Of a stretch of 64,000 nucleotides of DNA, positions 27,281 to 36,753 are shown one piece after another. Numbering within the stretch: the stretch's first letter is position 1; each line of letters opens with the position of its first letter. The position numbers were made by a program, and so were the translations under genes. The notes below the pieces were generated by a model, which was given only the letters and a program-made list of their open reading frames with translations, was not told the origin of the DNA and did no database searches. Source of the stretch: Limnohabitans parvus II-B4 (GTDB lineage: Bacteria; Pseudomonadota; Gammaproteobacteria; Burkholderiales; Burkholderiaceae_C); the NCBI RefSeq assembly GCF_003063455.1, contig NZ_NESN01000003.1:124001-188000 (forward strand). The letters are read 5' to 3'.

Positions 27281-28036
27281 TCAACTTTCCGCAAGTTGTT
27301 TCAGCGCAGTCATGTTGGCGACAGAAATTCGGGAGTAGTGCAATCGCACCAGCCCCTCAGTCTCCATCTTTTTCAATGCGAAATTCACACTTTGACGGCT
27401 GATTCCGAGCATGTCTGCGACATCGGTTTGCGAAAGACCAATGTCGATGTCGGTAGCGACAACAGCCTCTTTCTTTGCAAAAAGATCTGCGCACATGCAC
27501 AGCATATGAGCCAGTCTATTTTCTAAAACCCATGCTGGGTCGGCTGCCAAACGGTCATACATCAGTCTCATCCGTCGCACCAACAAACGTTCACAAGCCA
27601 TGACCAAACTGATGTGTTGCTGACGCAAATTCGAAAATTCTTGTGCACTGAACTCCATGACCAATGCATCGTTGCGCGCAAGCACATCATGCAAATGCGC
27701 ACCACCATCAATCATTCCTGTGAAGCTGATGAAGTCTCCGGGCAGTGCCAGTCCAACCAGGTGGCGATGACCATCTGACTGGATGCGGGCGATTTCTAGA
27801 ACGCCATCAAGGAGCATGCAGACACGGGTGACGGGATTGCCCGATCTGCAAACGTATTCGCCCTTTGTAACTTCCTTGGGTCTTCCAATGTTGATCAATG
27901 CACTCAGTACTGTTTGCGAACATGTATTGAATGCAGGCGACCGCTCCAAAAGTTGCTGTGCAAGTTCTTGTGGAGATGACGAACCAACAAGCCCAAAGGG
28001 ACCTTGACTTGCCTTCGCTTTGACAATTTTTTCCAT
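27281..28036 (-). CDS. Crp/Fnr family transcriptional regulator
   Basis: A 251-residue regulator with an N-terminal cyclic-nucleotide-like beta-barrel (VTKGEYVCRSGNPVTRVCMLLDG, LPGDFISFTG) and a C-terminal Crp-type helix-turn-helix (LSQTDVADMLGISRQSVNFALKKME). There is no N-terminal cysteine cluster of FNR type. In the recognition helix, the Arg-Glu of E. coli CRP (R180, E181) reads Arg-Gln, and the R185 position is Phe, so DNA specificity should differ from TGTGA-N6-TCACA. It is encoded 130 bases upstream of the decarboxylase operon on the same strand, the likely target. The ATG at 28036 follows a TTG alternative at 28039. Confidence 0.9.
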   Translation of the reverse strand: MEKIVKAKASQGPFGLVGSSSPQELAQQLLERSPAFNTCSQTVLSALINIGRPKEVTKGEYVCRSGNPVTRVCMLLDGVLEIARIQSDGHRHLVGLALPGDFISFTGMIDGGAHLHDVLARNDALVMEFSAQEFSNLRQQHISLVMACERLLVRRMRLMYDRLAADPAWVLENRLAHMLCMCADLFAKKEAVVATDIDIGLSQTDVADMLGISRQSVNFALKKMETEGLVRLHYSRISVANMTALKQLAES

Positions 28037-28175
28037 CAAGAATCACCATCTTTAAATTCAATAAAGGCCACACTTTTGTTCGATTGCCACATATTTTCGG
28101 ACTTTATTTTTCGAATTGCTATCAACAGCACGATCTTTTAGCTATCTGCTCAGCTTAACTCAGCTCGGTCCAACA

Positions 28176-28189
28176 TCAGAAATTTCTGA
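28176..28189. promoter_or_regulatory. Perfect 14-bp palindrome upstream of the Crp/Fnr gene
   Basis: TCAGAAATTTCTGA lies in the A/T-rich gap (28037-28214) between the EamA gene and the regulator. It could be an operator or merely a weak transcription end for the EamA gene; no T-run follows. Confidence 0.25.
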
Positions 28190-28214
28190 AGCAGCTGTGC
28201 AAAACCCTTGCGGC

Positions 28215-29114
28215 TCATTGCCTGGCCGACACCACAATCCCGCCCACAATCAGCGAAAACGCCGCCACGTGGTACAGGTGCGGCAGCTCGCCCAAGAACG
28301 CGGCCGACAGGACTGCTGCAAACAGCGGCGTGAGGTTGGCAAAGAAACCTGCCACCGCCGGGCCCGCCTGCTGGATGCCCAGGCCCCAGAAGCGGTAGGC
28401 CAGCACAGCCGGACCCACGGCCACAAAGGCGAGGGTCGCCATCAGTGGCCAGTCCCAGGTGATGTGTGCATCGGTTAGGCCCCATTCGAGCCCGGCAAAC
28501 AAGCCCGACCAGACCAGCCCAAACACCACTTGCGCCAGCAAAAAGGCAGCCCAGTCGTTGCGGATGGCTTCGGGTTCGTCGCGGCGGCTGAGCAGCCAGC
28601 TGTACAAAGACCAGCAGGCCGTGGCCAGCAAAATGAAGAAGTCGCCGATGACCCAACGTACCGCCAAGAGCTGTTGCCAATCGCCGCGAGACAGCACCAC
28701 CAGTACGCCAGTGATGGACAGCATCGCCCCCAGCAGTTGTTTGCGCCGCACGGGTGCTTTGAAAAACAGCGCACCGATGACCAGCATCCAAAATGGCCCG
28801 CTGGCCGCGACCAGCGTCACGTTCAGGGGTGTCGAAGTCTGCAGCGCCAAGTATTGCAGCGCGTTGTAGCAGCCCACGCCCAAAAGGCTCAGCAGACCAA
28901 ACCGTTGCCAGTGCGACCAGAGGCCACTGCCTGGGCGCAAAACTTTCCAGGCCAGGGGCAGCAAAATGAAGAAGGCGACCAGCCAGCGCAGGAAGTTGAG
29001 TGTGATGGGTGGGACCAGGTCCGTGACCAAGCGGCCCACCACCGCATTGCCCGCCCACATGAGCGGCGGCACGGTCAGCAGCAAGGCGGTGACTGGAGAG
29101 AGTTTTTGAGACAT
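28215..29114 (-). CDS. EamA/DMT family transporter
   Basis: A 299-residue, ten-segment membrane protein with two EamA repeats; the first starts LLLTVPPLMWAGNAVVGRLV, the second around WVIGDFFILLATACWSLYSWLLSRR. Exporter of metabolites, substrate unknown. The start at 29114 (MSQKLSPV) is chosen because the hydrophobic repeat begins there; the frame is open further upstream without a ribosome site. Distinct from the EamA protein at 12670, and divergent from the quinone oxidoreductase gene. Confidence 0.9.
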   Translation of the reverse strand: MSQKLSPVTALLLTVPPLMWAGNAVVGRLVTDLVPPITLNFLRWLVAFFILLPLAWKVLRPGSGLWSHWQRFGLLSLLGVGCYNALQYLALQTSTPLNVTLVAASGPFWMLVIGALFFKAPVRRKQLLGAMLSITGVLVVLSRGDWQQLLAVRWVIGDFFILLATACWSLYSWLLSRRDEPEAIRNDWAAFLLAQVVFGLVWSGLFAGLEWGLTDAHITWDWPLMATLAFVAVGPAVLAYRFWGLGIQQAGPAVAGFFANLTPLFAAVLSAAFLGELPHLYHVAAFSLIVGGIVVSARQ

Positions 29115-29238
29115 GCGGCACTGTATCGGTATTCGGGTTTTCCCGCTGTCGCAGAGCTGTCCCCACCCCACACGCAGTCATGAGATTCGTGGCAAAGTCA
29201 CGCATCGTTTGCTTTCACCCATTCAGGAGAATTTTCCC

Positions 29239-30222
29239 ATGAGCCTTGCCGTCCAGATCGACCAAAACGGTGGTCCCGAAGTCATGAAACTGGTCGATGT
29301 GACCGTGGGCGAACCTGGCCCCGGCGAGATCCGCATCCGTCACAAGGCCATCGGGCTGAATTTCATCGATGTGTACCAGCGCAGCGGCCTCTACCAGCTG
29401 CCCATGCCGCTCAAGCTGGGCATGGAAGCCTCTGGCGTGGTCGAGGCCGTGGGCGAAGGTGTCACTCACCTCAAAATGGGTGATCGCGCCGCCTACGCCA
29501 GCCAGCCGCCTGGCAGCTATTGCGAAGTGCGCGTGATGCCCGCCAAGTGCGTGTGCAAGTTGCCCGATGCGATCTCGTTCGAGACGGGCGCAGCCATGAT
29601 GCTCAAAGGCCTGACGGCGCAATATTTGCTCAAGCGCACGCTGCCCCAGGGCGGGCTGAAGTCGGGTGACTTTGTTCTGTTTCACGCCGCAGCGGGTGGT
29701 GTGGGCCTGATCGCCTGCCAGTGGGCCAAATCCATGGGCCTGCGCTTGATCGGCACGGCCGGCAGTGATGCCAAGTGCGCGCTGGCTTTGGCCAACGGCG
29801 CCGAGTTTTGCATCAATTATTCGACCGAAGATTTCCAGGCCAAAGTGAAGGAAATCACTGGCGGTGCGGGCGTGAAAGTGGTTTACGACTCGGTGGGCAA
29901 GGACACCTGGGACAAGTCGCTCGACTGCCTGGCCCCGTTTGGTCTGATGGCCAGCTTTGGCAATGCATCCGGCGCTGTGGCCCCGTTTGCACCGGGCATC
30001 CTCGGCCCCAAGGGCTCGATCTATGTGACGCGCCAGACCTTGTTCAGCCACATCACCACGCGCGAGAGCACGCAAGAGATGGCCGATGATTTGTTCGAGG
30101 CTGTGACGAGCGGCAAGGTCAAGATCCACATCGACCAGACCTTCCCGCTGGCCAACATCCAGGACGCGCACATCGCGCTGGAAGCGCGCAAGACGACAGG
30201 GTGCACCATCATCACGCTGTAA
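29239..30222 (+). CDS. NADPH:quinone oxidoreductase (zeta-crystallin-like, MDR family)
   Basis: A 327-residue zinc-free medium-chain dehydrogenase of the quinone oxidoreductase type. N-terminal GroES-like domain contains the substrate-side motif GLNFIDVYQRSGLY; the nucleotide loop is HAAAGGVGLIACQWAK near residue 155. Such enzymes reduce quinones with one electron using NADPH. The ATG at 29239 follows CAGGAG at 29224-29229. The gene ends at a strong bidirectional terminator. Confidence 0.93.
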   Translation: MSLAVQIDQNGGPEVMKLVDVTVGEPGPGEIRIRHKAIGLNFIDVYQRSGLYQLPMPLKLGMEASGVVEAVGEGVTHLKMGDRAAYASQPPGSYCEVRVMPAKCVCKLPDAISFETGAAMMLKGLTAQYLLKRTLPQGGLKSGDFVLFHAAAGGVGLIACQWAKSMGLRLIGTAGSDAKCALALANGAEFCINYSTEDFQAKVKEITGGAGVKVVYDSVGKDTWDKSLDCLAPFGLMASFGNASGAVAPFAPGILGPKGSIYVTRQTLFSHITTRESTQEMADDLFEAVTSGKVKIHIDQTFPLANIQDAHIALEARKTTGCTIITL

Positions 30223-30237
30223 AACGGGTCTGAATTG

Positions 30238-30263
30238 AAAAGCCCGCTACGGCGGGCTTTTTT
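30238..30263. terminator. Bidirectional terminator between the quinone oxidoreductase gene and lspA
   Basis: AAAAGCCCGC (30238-30247) pairs with GCGGGCTTTT (30252-30261) around loop TACG. T-runs follow on both strands, serving the plus-strand oxidoreductase and the minus-strand ileS-lspA message. Confidence 0.88.
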
Positions 30264-30278
30264 GTGGGTGGATGCGAA

Positions 30279-30794
30279 TCAGCGGCCGCGCCGCACCCGC
30301 AAAATTTCATCCAAGATCAGCAAGGCTGCGCCCACGCTGATGCCGGCATCGGCCACATTGAAAGCTGGGAAGTGCCAAGCACCCCAGTAGAAGTCGAGGA
30401 AGTCGACCACATAGCCGTGCAGCAGGCGGTCCACCACGTTGCCGATGGCACCGCCCAGAATGAGGGCGATGGCCAGGCTGAAGAGTTTTTGGCCCGCATG
30501 CGAGCGCAGCATCCAGACCATGAACAAGGCCGCAACCACGCCGATGCCCGTGAAGAACCAGCGCTGCCAGCCGCCTGCACCTGCCAGAAACGAAAATGCC
30601 GCACCGTGGTTGTGTGCCCGCACCAGGTTGAAAAACGAGGTGATCGGCGTGCTGTCACCCAACTGAAAAGCGCCCAGCACCAGCACCTTGGTGAACTGGT
30701 CGATCAGCAGCACCAGCAGGGCAATGCCCAGCCAGAGCACCATGCTTTGGCTTTTGCTGGAGCCGCTTTTGCCGAATTTTTTGGAGCTGGCCAT
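30279..30794 (-). CDS. lspA: Lipoprotein signal peptidase (signal peptidase II)
   Basis: A 171-residue inner-membrane aspartyl protease that removes signal peptides from diacylglyceryl-modified prolipoproteins. Four membrane helices are seen. The catalytic Asp residues lie in [15 protein letters not shown] and [18 protein letters not shown] is a further family motif. The N-terminus carries an extra basic, Ser/Lys-rich stretch of about 16 residues. It follows ileS by 31 bases, the classical ribF-ileS-lspA order. Confidence 0.96.
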   Translation of the reverse strand: MASSKKFGKSGSSKSQSMVLWLGIALLVLLIDQFTKVLVLGAFQLGDSTPITSFFNLVRAHNHGAAFSFLAGAGGWQRWFFTGIGVVAALFMVWMLRSHAGQKLFSLAIALILGGAIGNVVDRLLHGYVVDFLDFYWGAWHFPAFNVADAGISVGAALLILDEILRVRRGR

Positions 30795-30825
30795 GGGCTT
30801 GCCTTGTCTTTTCTGTGCGTGAAGT

Positions 30826-33738
30826 TCAGGCGATCAAGCGGGTTTCGCCCGCGCCGTGCAGGTTGCTGACGCAGCGACCGCAAATCGTGGGGTGTGCCGC
30901 ATCCTGCCCTACGTCGTCGGCGTAGTGCCAGCAGCGTTCGCATTTGGTGGCTTGGCTGGGCGTTACTTGCACGGCCAGTTGTTCGCCAGTCTGCAAAGTC
31001 ACTTTGGAGGTGATGAACACGAACTTGATGTCCTCGCCCAAGCTGGCCAACAGGGCGTGGTCGGCGGCAGGCGCTTGTAAGGTGATTTCGGCTTGCAATG
31101 ATGCGCCCACTTGGCCTGCGGTGCGCAGGGTTTCGATGTCTTTGTTTACCAGATCGCGGATCTCGCGGATGCGTGCCCACTTGGCGAGCAGCGCCGCATC
31201 GGCCGAGCCGAAGTCGCTGAAGGTTTCCATGAAGATGGATTCCGATTTTCCGAAGGTGCCCCAGGCTTCTTCGGCCGTGAAGGACAGGAAAGGTGCCATC
31301 CACCGCAGCATGCCGTGGGTGATGCGCCACAAAGCGGTTTGTGCGCTGCGGCGGGCCAGGCTCTTGGGGGCGGTGGTGTACAGGCGGTCCTTGAGCACGT
31401 CCAGGTAGAACGCGCCCAGGTCTTCCGAGCAATAGATTTGCAGTTTGGAGACCACGGGGTGGAATTCGTAAGCGTCGAAGTGGACACGGATGTCGGCTTG
31501 CAATTCGGCCGCACGGGCCAGCGCAAAGCGGTCGATTTCCAGCAGTTGGTCGTCGGGCACGGTGTCGGTCGCCGGGTCGAAGTCGCTCACGTTGGCCAGC
31601 AAGAAGCGCAGGGTGTTGCGGATGCGGCGGTAGGCGTCGACCACGCGGGCGAGGATCTTGTCATCGATGTTGAGGTCGCCCGAGTAGTCGGTGCTGGCCA
31701 CCCACAGGCGCACGATTTCGGCGCCCATTTTGGAGGTGATGGTTTGCGGCTCGACGGTGTTGCCCAGCGACTTGCTCATCTTGCGGCCTTGGCCATCGGT
31801 GGCAAATCCGTGGGTCAACAGACCCCGGTAAGGGGCGCGGTCGTACAAGGCGCAGCCCAGCAGCAGCGAGCTGTGGAACCAGCCGCGGTGTTGGTCGTGG
31901 CCTTCCAGATACAAGTCGGCCTCAGGGCTGGAATTGTCCGGGGAGCTGTGGAAAGGCGGCACGCCATACGCGTCTTTGTGGCTGCCGCGCAGCACATGCT
32001 GGAAGGTGCTGCCCGAATCGAACCAGACTTCCAAAATGTCGGTGCTCTTGGTGTAGCTGGGTGCATCGGCTGCGCCCAAGATGTCTTCCACCGTCACGCG
32101 GCTCCAAGCTTCGATGCCACCTTTTTCCACAATGTCAGCGGCCTGGTCCAGGATGGCCATGGTGCGCGGGTGCAGCTCGCCGCTGTCTTTGTGCAAGAAG
32201 AAGGGCACAGGCACGCCCCATGAGCGCTGGCGTGAGATGCACCAGTCGGGGCGGTTGGCGATCATGTCGCGCAGACGGGTTTTGCCATTCTCGGGGTAGA
32301 ACTGCGTTTGCTCGATGGCGTCCAATGCCAGCTGGCGCAGGGTCTTGGGGGCTTTGTCTTGGGTGAAGACGCCCTCGCCCTCGTCCATGCGCACAAACCA
32401 CTGGGCAGCGGCGCGGTAAATCACGGGGGTTTTGTGACGCCAGCAGTGCGGGTAGCTGTGGGTGATTTCCACCGTGGCCATCAAGCGGTCGCTTTGGCCC
32501 AGCACCTCGAGCACGCGGGCGCAGGCTTTCCAGATGTGCTGACCGCCAAAGAAGGGCAGCTCTTGGGCATACACGCCGTTGCCTTGCACCGGGTTCAGTA
32601 TGTCGTCGTATTTCAGGCCGTTGGCTACGCAGGAGTTGAAGTCGTCCACGCCATAGGCCGGGGCCGAGTGCACGATGCCTGTACCGTCGGTGGCGGTCAC
32701 GTAGTCGGCCAGGTACAGCGGCGATTTGCGGCGGTAGCTGTATTCGCCGCCTTCTTCGGCAGTCACGGTGTCGTGCAGCGGGTGGCGGAAGACCAGGCCG
32801 CGCAGCTTCTCGCCCACAGCGGTGGCGATCACGGTGCCTTGCAGCTTGTAGCGCTCCAGGCATTTTTCGACCAAGCTGGTGGCCAGCAGCAGCACGCCAC
32901 GGGGCGTGTCCACCAGCGCGTATTCCAGCTCGGGGTGGGCATTGAGCGCTTGGTTGGCGGGGATGGTCCAGGCGGTGGTGGTCCAGATCACGGCAAAGGC
33001 TTTTTTGCTGCCCGTGGCCAGTGACTCGGGCAGTGCGCTCAGGCCAAAGGCCGCAGCCAATGCAGCGGTGTCGTCGGCTTCAAAGGCCACGTCCAGCGTG
33101 TCGCTTTTTTTGTCGGCGTATTCGATCTCGAACTCGGCCAGCGACGAGCCGCAGTCAAAGCACCAGTACACAGGTTTCAGGCCACGGTAGACAAAGCCGC
33201 GCTCGATCACGCGTTTGAAGGCGCGGATCTCCCCAGCCTCGTTGGCTGGGTCCATGGTGCGGTAAGGGCGCTCCCAGTCGCCCAGCACGCCCAGGCGCTT
33301 GAAGTCTTCGCGCTGCTGGTTGATTTGCTCGGTGGCAAAGGCGCGGCTTTTGGCCTGCATGTCGTCGCGGCTCAGGTTGCGGCCGTGCAGTTTTTCAATC
33401 GCGTTTTCGATCGGCAAGCCGTGGCAGTCCCAGCCGGGGATGTACTGCGCGTCAAAGCCCGCCAATTGCTTGGACTTGACGATCATGTCTTTGAGCACTT
33501 TGTTGAGCGCGTGGCCGATGTGCAGTTTGCCGTTGGCATAGGGCGGGCCGTCGTGCAGCACAAACAGCGGGGCACCTTGGCGGGCGGCACGGAGTTTCTT
33601 GTACAAACCACCGTCGTTCCACTCGCTCACCCAGCCCGGCTCGCGCTTGGGCAGGTCGCCGCGCATGGGGAAGGGGGTGTCTGCCAGGTTGAGCGTGGCG
33701 CGGTAGTCTGGGCTGGAAGGGGTGTTTTGTTCAGACAT
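30826..33738 (-). CDS. ileS: Isoleucyl-tRNA synthetase
   Basis: A 970-residue class I synthetase. The HIGH motif appears as [10 protein letters not shown] (about residue 73), the KMSKS loop as KMSKSLGNT, and the C-terminal zinc-finger as CERC with a later CGRC near residues 935-960. Length and order fit bacterial IleS type 1. It sits between ribF (107 bases upstream) and lspA. No T-box or other leader is seen, as expected in proteobacteria. Confidence 0.97.
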   Translation of the reverse strand: MSEQNTPSSPDYRATLNLADTPFPMRGDLPKREPGWVSEWNDGGLYKKLRAARQGAPLFVLHDGPPYANGKLHIGHALNKVLKDMIVKSKQLAGFDAQYIPGWDCHGLPIENAIEKLHGRNLSRDDMQAKSRAFATEQINQQREDFKRLGVLGDWERPYRTMDPANEAGEIRAFKRVIERGFVYRGLKPVYWCFDCGSSLAEFEIEYADKKSDTLDVAFEADDTAALAAAFGLSALPESLATGSKKAFAVIWTTTAWTIPANQALNAHPELEYALVDTPRGVLLLATSLVEKCLERYKLQGTVIATAVGEKLRGLVFRHPLHDTVTAEEGGEYSYRRKSPLYLADYVTATDGTGIVHSAPAYGVDDFNSCVANGLKYDDILNPVQGNGVYAQELPFFGGQHIWKACARVLEVLGQSDRLMATVEITHSYPHCWRHKTPVIYRAAAQWFVRMDEGEGVFTQDKAPKTLRQLALDAIEQTQFYPENGKTRLRDMIANRPDWCISRQRSWGVPVPFFLHKDSGELHPRTMAILDQAADIVEKGGIEAWSRVTVEDILGAADAPSYTKSTDILEVWFDSGSTFQHVLRGSHKDAYGVPPFHSSPDNSSPEADLYLEGHDQHRGWFHSSLLLGCALYDRAPYRGLLTHGFATDGQGRKMSKSLGNTVEPQTITSKMGAEIVRLWVASTDYSGDLNIDDKILARVVDAYRRIRNTLRFLLANVSDFDPATDTVPDDQLLEIDRFALARAAELQADIRVHFDAYEFHPVVSKLQIYCSEDLGAFYLDVLKDRLYTTAPKSLARRSAQTALWRITHGMLRWMAPFLSFTAEEAWGTFGKSESIFMETFSDFGSADAALLAKWARIREIRDLVNKDIETLRTAGQVGASLQAEITLQAPAADHALLASLGEDIKFVFITSKVTLQTGEQLAVQVTPSQATKCERCWHYADDVGQDAAHPTICGRCVSNLHGAGETRLIA

Positions 33739-33845
33739 GAGAGAAATCCGAGGGGGCGGCCATCAAGCCGCTGGGAGCAAAAGGTGGGCAGTGCAAACGG
33801 GCCCAAGGAGGTGTGGCACTTGCGGTGCGCCGGGACGCGTGAGCG

Positions 33846-34883
33846 TCAAATTCGGTCGCGGGTGGTTTGGCGGCTGGTTTCACCATGGCGGGAGGCAAAC
33901 CACGCTTGCGCGTCATCGCAGTCTTTGGCAATGCCCTTTGTCAGGGCGTCCAGACCGTCGTATTTGAGCTCGTCGTGTAGTTTGTGCAGCAGATCCACAC
34001 GAATGATTTTACCGTAGCCCCCCTCGGCCCCCAGATGGGCGGGCCAGTCGAAGGCGTGGGTCTCCAGCAGCACACGCCCGCCGTTGACGTCATTCGGGTC
34101 CAGGGAGGGGCGGATGCCCAGATTGGCCACGCCCCGGATGGGCTGGTTGGCCAGGCCGTGCACCTGCACCACAAAGATGCCGCTGGCAGCCGGTTTCCAG
34201 TGCGAAAAACGCAAATTCAGGGTGCGAAAGCCGTCGCCTGCGCCTTCGGTTGTGGCGGCCAGCTCGCGCCCGAGTTTGCGCCCGTGCACCACATGCCCGC
34301 TGATGCTGTAGGGCCGGCCCAGCAGGGCTTGCACGTCTTGCAGGCGGCCCTGGCCCAGCGCGTCGCGCACGGCCGAGCTGGACACGCGCAGGCCATGCAC
34401 CTCGTAGCTGTTCATGCGGGCCACATCAAAGCCCAGACGCTGGCCTGTGGCGTCGAGCATGGCGTAGTCACCCGCCCGCTTGGCACCGAAGCGGAAATCG
34501 TCACCCACCAGCACATAGCGCACGCCCAGGCCTTGGATCAGCACCCTCTGGATGAAGTCTTCGGGGGACTGACTGGCCAATTCGGCATCGAAGGGCACCA
34601 CCACCACCTGGTCGACCCCGCAGCGCTCCAGCTCTTGCAGTTTGTCGCGCAGGGTGGCGATCCGGGCGGGGGCCAACTCTGGCTTGTTCAGGGCCTTGGC
34701 GAAGTAGTCGCGCGGGTGGGGCTCAAAGGTCATCACGCAGCTGGGCACGCCCCGGTGGGCCGCTTCGCTTCGCAAGAGCGCCAGCATGGCTTGGTGGCCG
34801 CGGTGCACGCCATCGAAGTTGCCAATGGTCAGGGCGCAGGCGGGGGCCAGATCAGGGTGGTGGAAGCCGCGAAAAACCTTCAT
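33846..34883 (-). CDS. ribF: Bifunctional riboflavin kinase / FAD synthetase
   Basis: A 345-residue enzyme making FMN and FAD from riboflavin. The N-terminal adenylyltransferase domain shows IGNFDGVHRGHQAML (near residue 21), and VLVGDDFRFGAKRAGD. The C-terminal kinase domain has PYSISGHVVHGRKLGRELAATTE-type GHV-G-x-x-LG pattern and VANLGIRPSL. First gene of the ribF-ileS-lspA group; divergent from the HNH nuclease gene. Confidence 0.96.
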   Translation of the reverse strand: MKVFRGFHHPDLAPACALTIGNFDGVHRGHQAMLALLRSEAAHRGVPSCVMTFEPHPRDYFAKALNKPELAPARIATLRDKLQELERCGVDQVVVVPFDAELASQSPEDFIQRVLIQGLGVRYVLVGDDFRFGAKRAGDYAMLDATGQRLGFDVARMNSYEVHGLRVSSSAVRDALGQGRLQDVQALLGRPYSISGHVVHGRKLGRELAATTEGAGDGFRTLNLRFSHWKPAASGIFVVQVHGLANQPIRGVANLGIRPSLDPNDVNGGRVLLETHAFDWPAHLGAEGGYGKIIRVDLLHKLHDELKYDGLDALTKGIAKDCDDAQAWFASRHGETSRQTTRDRI

Positions 34884-35063
34884 GTCGTTTGGGGTGTCCT
34901 GTCCGGTGGGCTGGCCATGCGCCAGCCTTCACGGTTTTGTCAATGTAAGAGGGTATATTGTGACTGAGCCCGATCCTCTCAACCGGGGCCCCATGCCGGT
35001 GGCGCAGAATCGAGACGGAACTTTTCGTGTCAGTGGTCTTTGAACTGTTGGATGGAGGCGTCT

Positions 35064-35621
35064 GTGAAGGTTTTGAAACTCTCGGCCCAAGGCTTGCCGC
35101 AATCGTGGATCACTCTGGAGCAGGCGGTCACCCATTACGCAGCCGACGAGGTGCGTTGGGAGGCGGGCCAGCAAGTGGCGGTTTTTCATGGCGGTCACAA
35201 CGCGCTCACGGGCGAGCAATCCATCATCACGGTCAACAGCATCATCGGCACCCAGGGGGTGCCCCGCATCAACCCGTTTGAGATGCGGTCTGGGTTGACC
35301 AACACCAAACTGTTTGTGCGTGACCGCAATGTGTGCGCTTATTGCGGTGGGCATTTTCATGAGGCAGACCTCACCCGTGAGCACATCGTGCCCTTGGCTC
35401 AGCGCGGCCCCGACCACTGGATGAATGTGGTCACGGCCTGCCGTTCGTGCAACCACCGCAAAAGCAACCGCACCCCCGAGCAGGCCCGCATGCCGCTGTT
35501 GTATGCGCCCTACATTCCCAGCCTGTGGGAAGACTTCATTCTGCGCAACCGCCGCATTCTGGCTGATCAGATGGCCTTCTTGATGGCGCATGTGCCCAAA
35601 AACTCCCGCTTGATGGGGTAA
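35064..35621 (+). CDS. HNH endonuclease domain protein
   Basis: A 185-residue protein with a C-terminal HNH domain: CAYCGG and CRSCNHRK provide four zinc-binding Cys, and LTREHIVPLAQRG with NVVTAC supplies the His/Asn catalytic core (about residues 90-135). The N-terminal ~70 residues are a conserved-looking domain I do not recognise (ALTGEQSIITVNSIIGTQG). Proteins of this form are single-copy chromosomal genes in Comamonadaceae, not mobile elements, and their role is unknown. The GTG at 35064 is chosen for the GGAGG at 35054-35058; the in-frame ATG at 35052 and a TTG at 35040 are alternatives. Confidence 0.85.
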   Translation: MKVLKLSAQGLPQSWITLEQAVTHYAADEVRWEAGQQVAVFHGGHNALTGEQSIITVNSIIGTQGVPRINPFEMRSGLTNTKLFVRDRNVCAYCGGHFHEADLTREHIVPLAQRGPDHWMNVVTACRSCNHRKSNRTPEQARMPLLYAPYIPSLWEDFILRNRRILADQMAFLMAHVPKNSRLMG

Positions 35622-35732
35622 AGCTGCTAGCCCTTGATGGGGCCCTTGCACTGGCTGGCAAACAGTCGCATCATGGCTTTCTGAAAATAAAAGGCTCAGA
35701 TTTCAAGATCCTGAGCCATCAGGGAGAACACC

Positions 35733-36629
35733 ATGCGAACCAAGGCACACGGCTTCACACGTGTTGACGAAACAGCGCCAAGTTGGGCCATGACCCGACG
35801 GCAAGCCTTGGCGGTGCTGACCAGCATCCCCTTGCTCGCACCCAACGCCTCGGCCAATGAAGCGCCAGTGCAACTGGCCACATCTTGGCCCCCTGGTCGG
35901 TCGCCGCAAGGCTTTTGGGTGAGCGAAAAGTTCGACGGCGTGCGCGCAGTCTGGGACGGACAAGTTTTGCGATTTCGCAGTGGCCGTGTTCTGAGCGCTC
36001 CCGCATGGTTTGTGGCTGCCTTGCCCTCGATGCCACTTGACGGTGAACTTTGGATGGGGCGAGGGCAGTTTGACCGTTTGTCGGGTGTGGTGCGCAAAGC
36101 GGTGCCCGATGACGAGGCCTGGCGTGCGGTGAAATACCTGGTGTTTGACGTTCCCGGACACGCTGCCCCGTTCAAAGATCGGGTGCGCTTGGTTCAAACT
36201 ACCGTGCAGGCAGCCCGAGTGCCTTGGTTGGTGTCGGTGACACAAGAGGCTGTGCAAGATGCCCCGGCTTTGCAGTCGCTGTTGCAACAAACCGTGCGTG
36301 ATGGTGGTGAAGGCTTGGTGTTGCACCGGACCGACGCCCATTGGCGCTCAGGCCGTACCGAGGCACTGTACAAACTCAAACCCGAACCCGACGAAGAAGG
36401 TCGGGTGGTGGGGTACCAACCGGGCAAGGGGCGGTTGCAGGGGCAGACGGGCGCTTTGCTGGTGCAGATGCCCTCAGGTCAGCGGTTTGCCTTGGGCGCA
36501 GGCCTGAGCGATGCGCTGCGCCGTGATCCACCCCCGGTGGGCGTTTGGGTGACTTACCGCTACCGTGACCGCACGCCCTCAGGTTTGCCGCGTTTTGCCA
36601 GCTTTGTGCGGGTGCGTGAGGCGGAGTAA
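35733..36629 (+). CDS. Exported ATP-dependent DNA ligase (LigE type)
   Basis: A 298-residue minimal DNA ligase. Motif I is EKFDGVRA with the adenylated Lys66; PLDGELWMGRG is motif III; GGEGLVLHR is motif IV and LYKLKP is motif V; a C-terminal OB-fold is present. An N-terminal signal with twin arginines (MTRRQALAVLTSIPLLA, about 20-36) and cleavage near ASAN implies periplasmic location, as described for LigE proteins thought to mend DNA outside the cytoplasm during uptake. The ATG at 35733 follows AGGGAGAACACC; a second ATG at 35790 begins the twin-Arg signal directly but lacks a ribosome site. Confidence 0.88.
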   Translation: MRTKAHGFTRVDETAPSWAMTRRQALAVLTSIPLLAPNASANEAPVQLATSWPPGRSPQGFWVSEKFDGVRAVWDGQVLRFRSGRVLSAPAWFVAALPSMPLDGELWMGRGQFDRLSGVVRKAVPDDEAWRAVKYLVFDVPGHAAPFKDRVRLVQTTVQAARVPWLVSVTQEAVQDAPALQSLLQQTVRDGGEGLVLHRTDAHWRSGRTEALYKLKPEPDEEGRVVGYQPGKGRLQGQTGALLVQMPSGQRFALGAGLSDALRRDPPPVGVWVTYRYRDRTPSGLPRFASFVRVREAE

Positions 36630-36653
36630 AGCGCAGAAAAAAGTGAGGTCGCC

Positions 36654-36729
36654 TGTGGGAGCGAGCCCCTGCTCGCGAATACTTGCACGCGATACCGCGA
36701 ACATTCGGCTGCAGGGGCAGCCTCCCACA
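36654..36729. repeat. REPIN-like inverted pair of REP elements (GTGGGAG type)
   Basis: Two 27-base REP-like units in opposite directions, 36654-36680 and 36703-36729 (read on the minus strand), with a 22-base spacer. Each has head TGTGGGAG, a 4-bp stem around CCCCTG and tail CGAAT. Stems are CGAG/CTCG in one and GCTG/CAGC in the other, so all four pairs changed together. It fills the gap between converging genes and resembles Pseudomonas REPs. Confidence 0.8.
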
Positions 36730-36753
36730 AAAAACCAAGGCCTGGGGTTGACC

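Noticed and set aside
34937..34959. Promoter TTGTCA...TATATT before the HNH gene
   Set aside because: The spacer is only 11 bases, far too short for sigma-70.
35064..35621. HNH gene as a homing endonuclease or mobile element
   Set aside because: No intron, intein, terminal repeats or target duplication; it sits between ordinary chromosomal genes.
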